A program made the position numbers and the translations under genes. Under the pieces are notes generated by a model. The model was not told the origin of the DNA and searched no databases. It was given only the letters and a program-made list of their open reading frames with translations. DNA of 64,000 nt from Stemphylium vesicarium (taxonomy: Eukaryota; Ascomycota; Dothideomycetes; Pleosporales; Pleosporaceae), in assembly GCA_004380135.1 (NCBI GenBank), contig QXCR01000099.1:1-64000 (forward strand). Direction: 5' to 3'. Shown here piece by piece: positions 62,423-64,000 of this stretch. Numbering within the stretch: position 1 is the first letter of the stretch; every line of letters starts with the position of its first letter.

Positions 62423-64000
62423 ATGTCGACCGAAACAGTGCCCTCGTCGGCGGCGTCTACGCAGAAGGTGTCTCGCTATAGGAGTGTAAGGCGCGCGCAG
62501 GAGCAGCATACGCATCACTTGGGACAATACCCGCAGCAGCAACAACAGCCACCGCAAGGAGTACCAGCAGTGCCAGCAGTCCCATCGATGCCACCAGTTC
62601 CCCCTATGCCTGCCATGCCAGAATCCCAGCCTCATAACGATGCGCCCCTCAGCAGGAGCAAGAGTCGCTACCACCGTCGTCCGACTACATCGCACGCGAC
62701 CAGCCCGCCGCCCCCTCCACTACCATCGAATACGATGCCAACTGCTCCACTATCCCCTCTCGCGCAGTTACCGCCCTCCACTTCCCGAAATCGTGCCCTG
62801 AGTTCCCCGTATCAGGCGTCGCACGCCGCCAACACCGGCCAGCGCCGCCCCAGGACTGCGAAGACTCGCACAGATCCATCGCCTCCTGTTTCCGACGCGC
62901 CAAGAAACCAATCCTTCAGGGGCGATGATAGTGCGAGAGATATCCTGCAGAAGGAAAGGGAACGCCAGCGACAGCTGAAGGAGAAGTATGATGCCGAGGC
63001 GCGCGCGAGGAGGCAGGCGCAACAGGCTGAGCTAGATAGGGCCGAGCAGCTGCGCCAGGAAGAGGAGGAAGCTGCGCGCTTGCAGGAGCAGCGGAAGTTG
63101 GAAGAAGCCGAGGCGCTGCGTCGACAAAAGGACGAGCAGAGGGCAGAGCAGGAGCGTGGCAGACGATTACAAAAGGCTGAATCCCGGAAGATGGCCCAAC
63201 AGAAGGAAGAAGGAATCCGAAAGGCGAAGCAGGAAGAAATCCAACGTCAGGCGACGCTAGCAAAGCTAGAAGAGCGGACTCAAAAGGCACCCTCGTCATC
63301 TCCTCCCGTCTCACCCCCGCGACAACAAGAAGTTGGTTTCGGCATGTTCAAGAGAAGGAAAGATGAGGCTCTGGGCCTGGACGCTCCTGCTCAATCCTCA
63401 GCCCCGCCACAGCTCACCCTCAACCTAGATAACCACGAGGAAGATACTATCAGACCTGGAGGAGGAGGTGTGGTCCTAGGTATCGATGCGCCAACGTCAG
63501 CCGTCAATGCTGGTGACAGGGTATGTTCGTTGCTTCTTCGGTGCGATAATGAAACTAACAGATGTGACAGCGCGTCACGGTTGTATGCAACAAGAAGCGC
63601 ATCTTGCTGCCTGTAACGCCCACAACTACGCCGCTTGACCTCATCAAATGCGCTGCCACCGTTCTAACAGATCATATTGATGTTCGCACAGCCGTCATCT
63701 CGGAATTATTCACCAAAGTCAGCATCACGCGCCCTCTTCGCAACTATGAATATGTGCGAGATGTTATGAACTCATGGGATTACGACAACCAGAATGAGCT
63801 CACGATCATCGACTCTGATATGGACGGAATCAATCAAGATGATTTGCTTGCATACAAGGTTCCAGACTCCCGGCCGGAAGGTGCGTCGTGCTTCATCCAA
63901 TACTCGTCGAGGCCCGGCAAGTGGAGCAAGCGGTTCCTTACTCTCCGCCCTGATGGCCAGCTCATCATGGCGAAGAATGAAAAGACCAAAGAAAAGGACC
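62423..64000 (+). CDS. RA-PH domain adaptor protein (3' end beyond the window)
   Basis: An adaptor-type protein cut by the window edge. Exon 1 is 62423..63520 (366 residues), the intron 63521..63570 (50 nt, donor GTATGT, branch CTAAC, acceptor GACAG), and exon 2 begins at 63571 and is still open at 64000. MSTETVPSSAASTQKVSRYRS opens a long Pro/Gln/Ser-rich region (VPAVPAVPSMPPVPPMPAMP). A strongly charged coiled coil follows, about residues 175-295 (QKERERQRQLKEKYDAEARA and on). Exon 2 starts RVTVVCNKKRILLPVTPTTT and has LDLIKCAATVLTDHIDV, a Ras-association-like fold. After that the PH domain begins: FIQYSSRPGKWSKRFLTLR. This RA-PH order recalls the RIAM/lamellipodin/Grb7 class of Ras-linked cytoskeletal adaptors; a role in polarity is inferred. 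Confidence 0.82.

Noticed and set aside
62135..62695. Minus-strand open frame of 186 codons
   Set aside because: Antisense to the RA-PH gene's Pro/Gln-rich exon; the Trp/Leu-rich product is an artefact of the mirrored repeats.
1..64000. CRISPR arrays, rRNA, prophage, insertion sequences or intact transposons
   Set aside because: Read through both strands without seeing spaced repeats, rRNA cores, transposase or reverse-transcriptase motifs or long terminal repeats; the genome is fungal.

Overview
This is a eukaryotic, filamentous-fungal window, most probably from Dothideomycetes and plausibly Pleosporales; that placement is inferred from protein style and not searched. The genes carry short introns (about 48-98 nt) with GTATGT/GTAAGT-like donors, CTAAC/CTGAC-like branch sites and AG acceptors. 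Gene content is typical Pezizomycotina: HET domain, 2EXR/F-box-like proteins, Fig1, a CorA-like protein, AIM25 and an Nrp1-like protein. Coding starts were moved to true ATG codons, because many long open frames begin at TTG or GTG. I saw no prokaryotic feature, CRISPR array, rRNA, convincing tRNA or intact transposon.

Layout. 0-13.6 kb: a Trp-Gly-rich disordered protein (-), dephospho-CoA kinase (-), a secreted GH2 exo-glucosaminidase-type enzyme (+), the histone chaperone Hat2 (-), and the 5'-3' exoribonuclease Xrn1 (+) facing away from Hat2. 13.6-24.3 kb is an accessory-looking stretch between Xrn1 and tRNA endonuclease Sen2: three proteins with a 2EXR/F-box-like N-terminal motif (one frameshifted), a secreted tyrosinase in five exons, an AsnB-type asparagine synthetase in four exons, and a dimeric alpha/beta-barrel protein. 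24.3-28.3 kb: Sen2 (-) and the mitochondrial scramblase-family AIM25 (+) from a shared promoter region.

28.5-40 kb is a second variable stretch: HET-domain protein, SGNH/CE16-type secreted esterase, DAL5-type MFS transporter, Fig1 calcium regulator, CorA-like membrane protein, a small unknown protein and a GNAT acetyltransferase. 40.7-51.6 kb is a compact housekeeping block: mitochondrial ribosomal protein uL1m, COG2, NADH pyrophosphatase (Nudix), cysteine synthase, condensin subunit Ycg1/CAP-G and a GT71 mannosyltransferase. 51.6-64 kb is looser: an Nrp1-like RNA-binding protein with a decayed exonuclease domain, an F-box/LRR protein, a GT25-like glycosyltransferase, and an RA-PH adaptor that runs off the right edge.

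Most genes are unrelated neighbours arranged as convergent or divergent pairs with intergenic distances from about 70 bp to a few kb. The clearest points for follow-up are the Trp-Gly repeats near the left edge, the frameshifted 2EXR-like copy, the pseudo-exonuclease in the Nrp1-like protein, two stop-free introns whose length is a multiple of three, and a GTATGT intron-like segment inside the CorA-like gene that has to be retained to keep the frame open. I did not find strong evidence for a wholly new multi-gene system.
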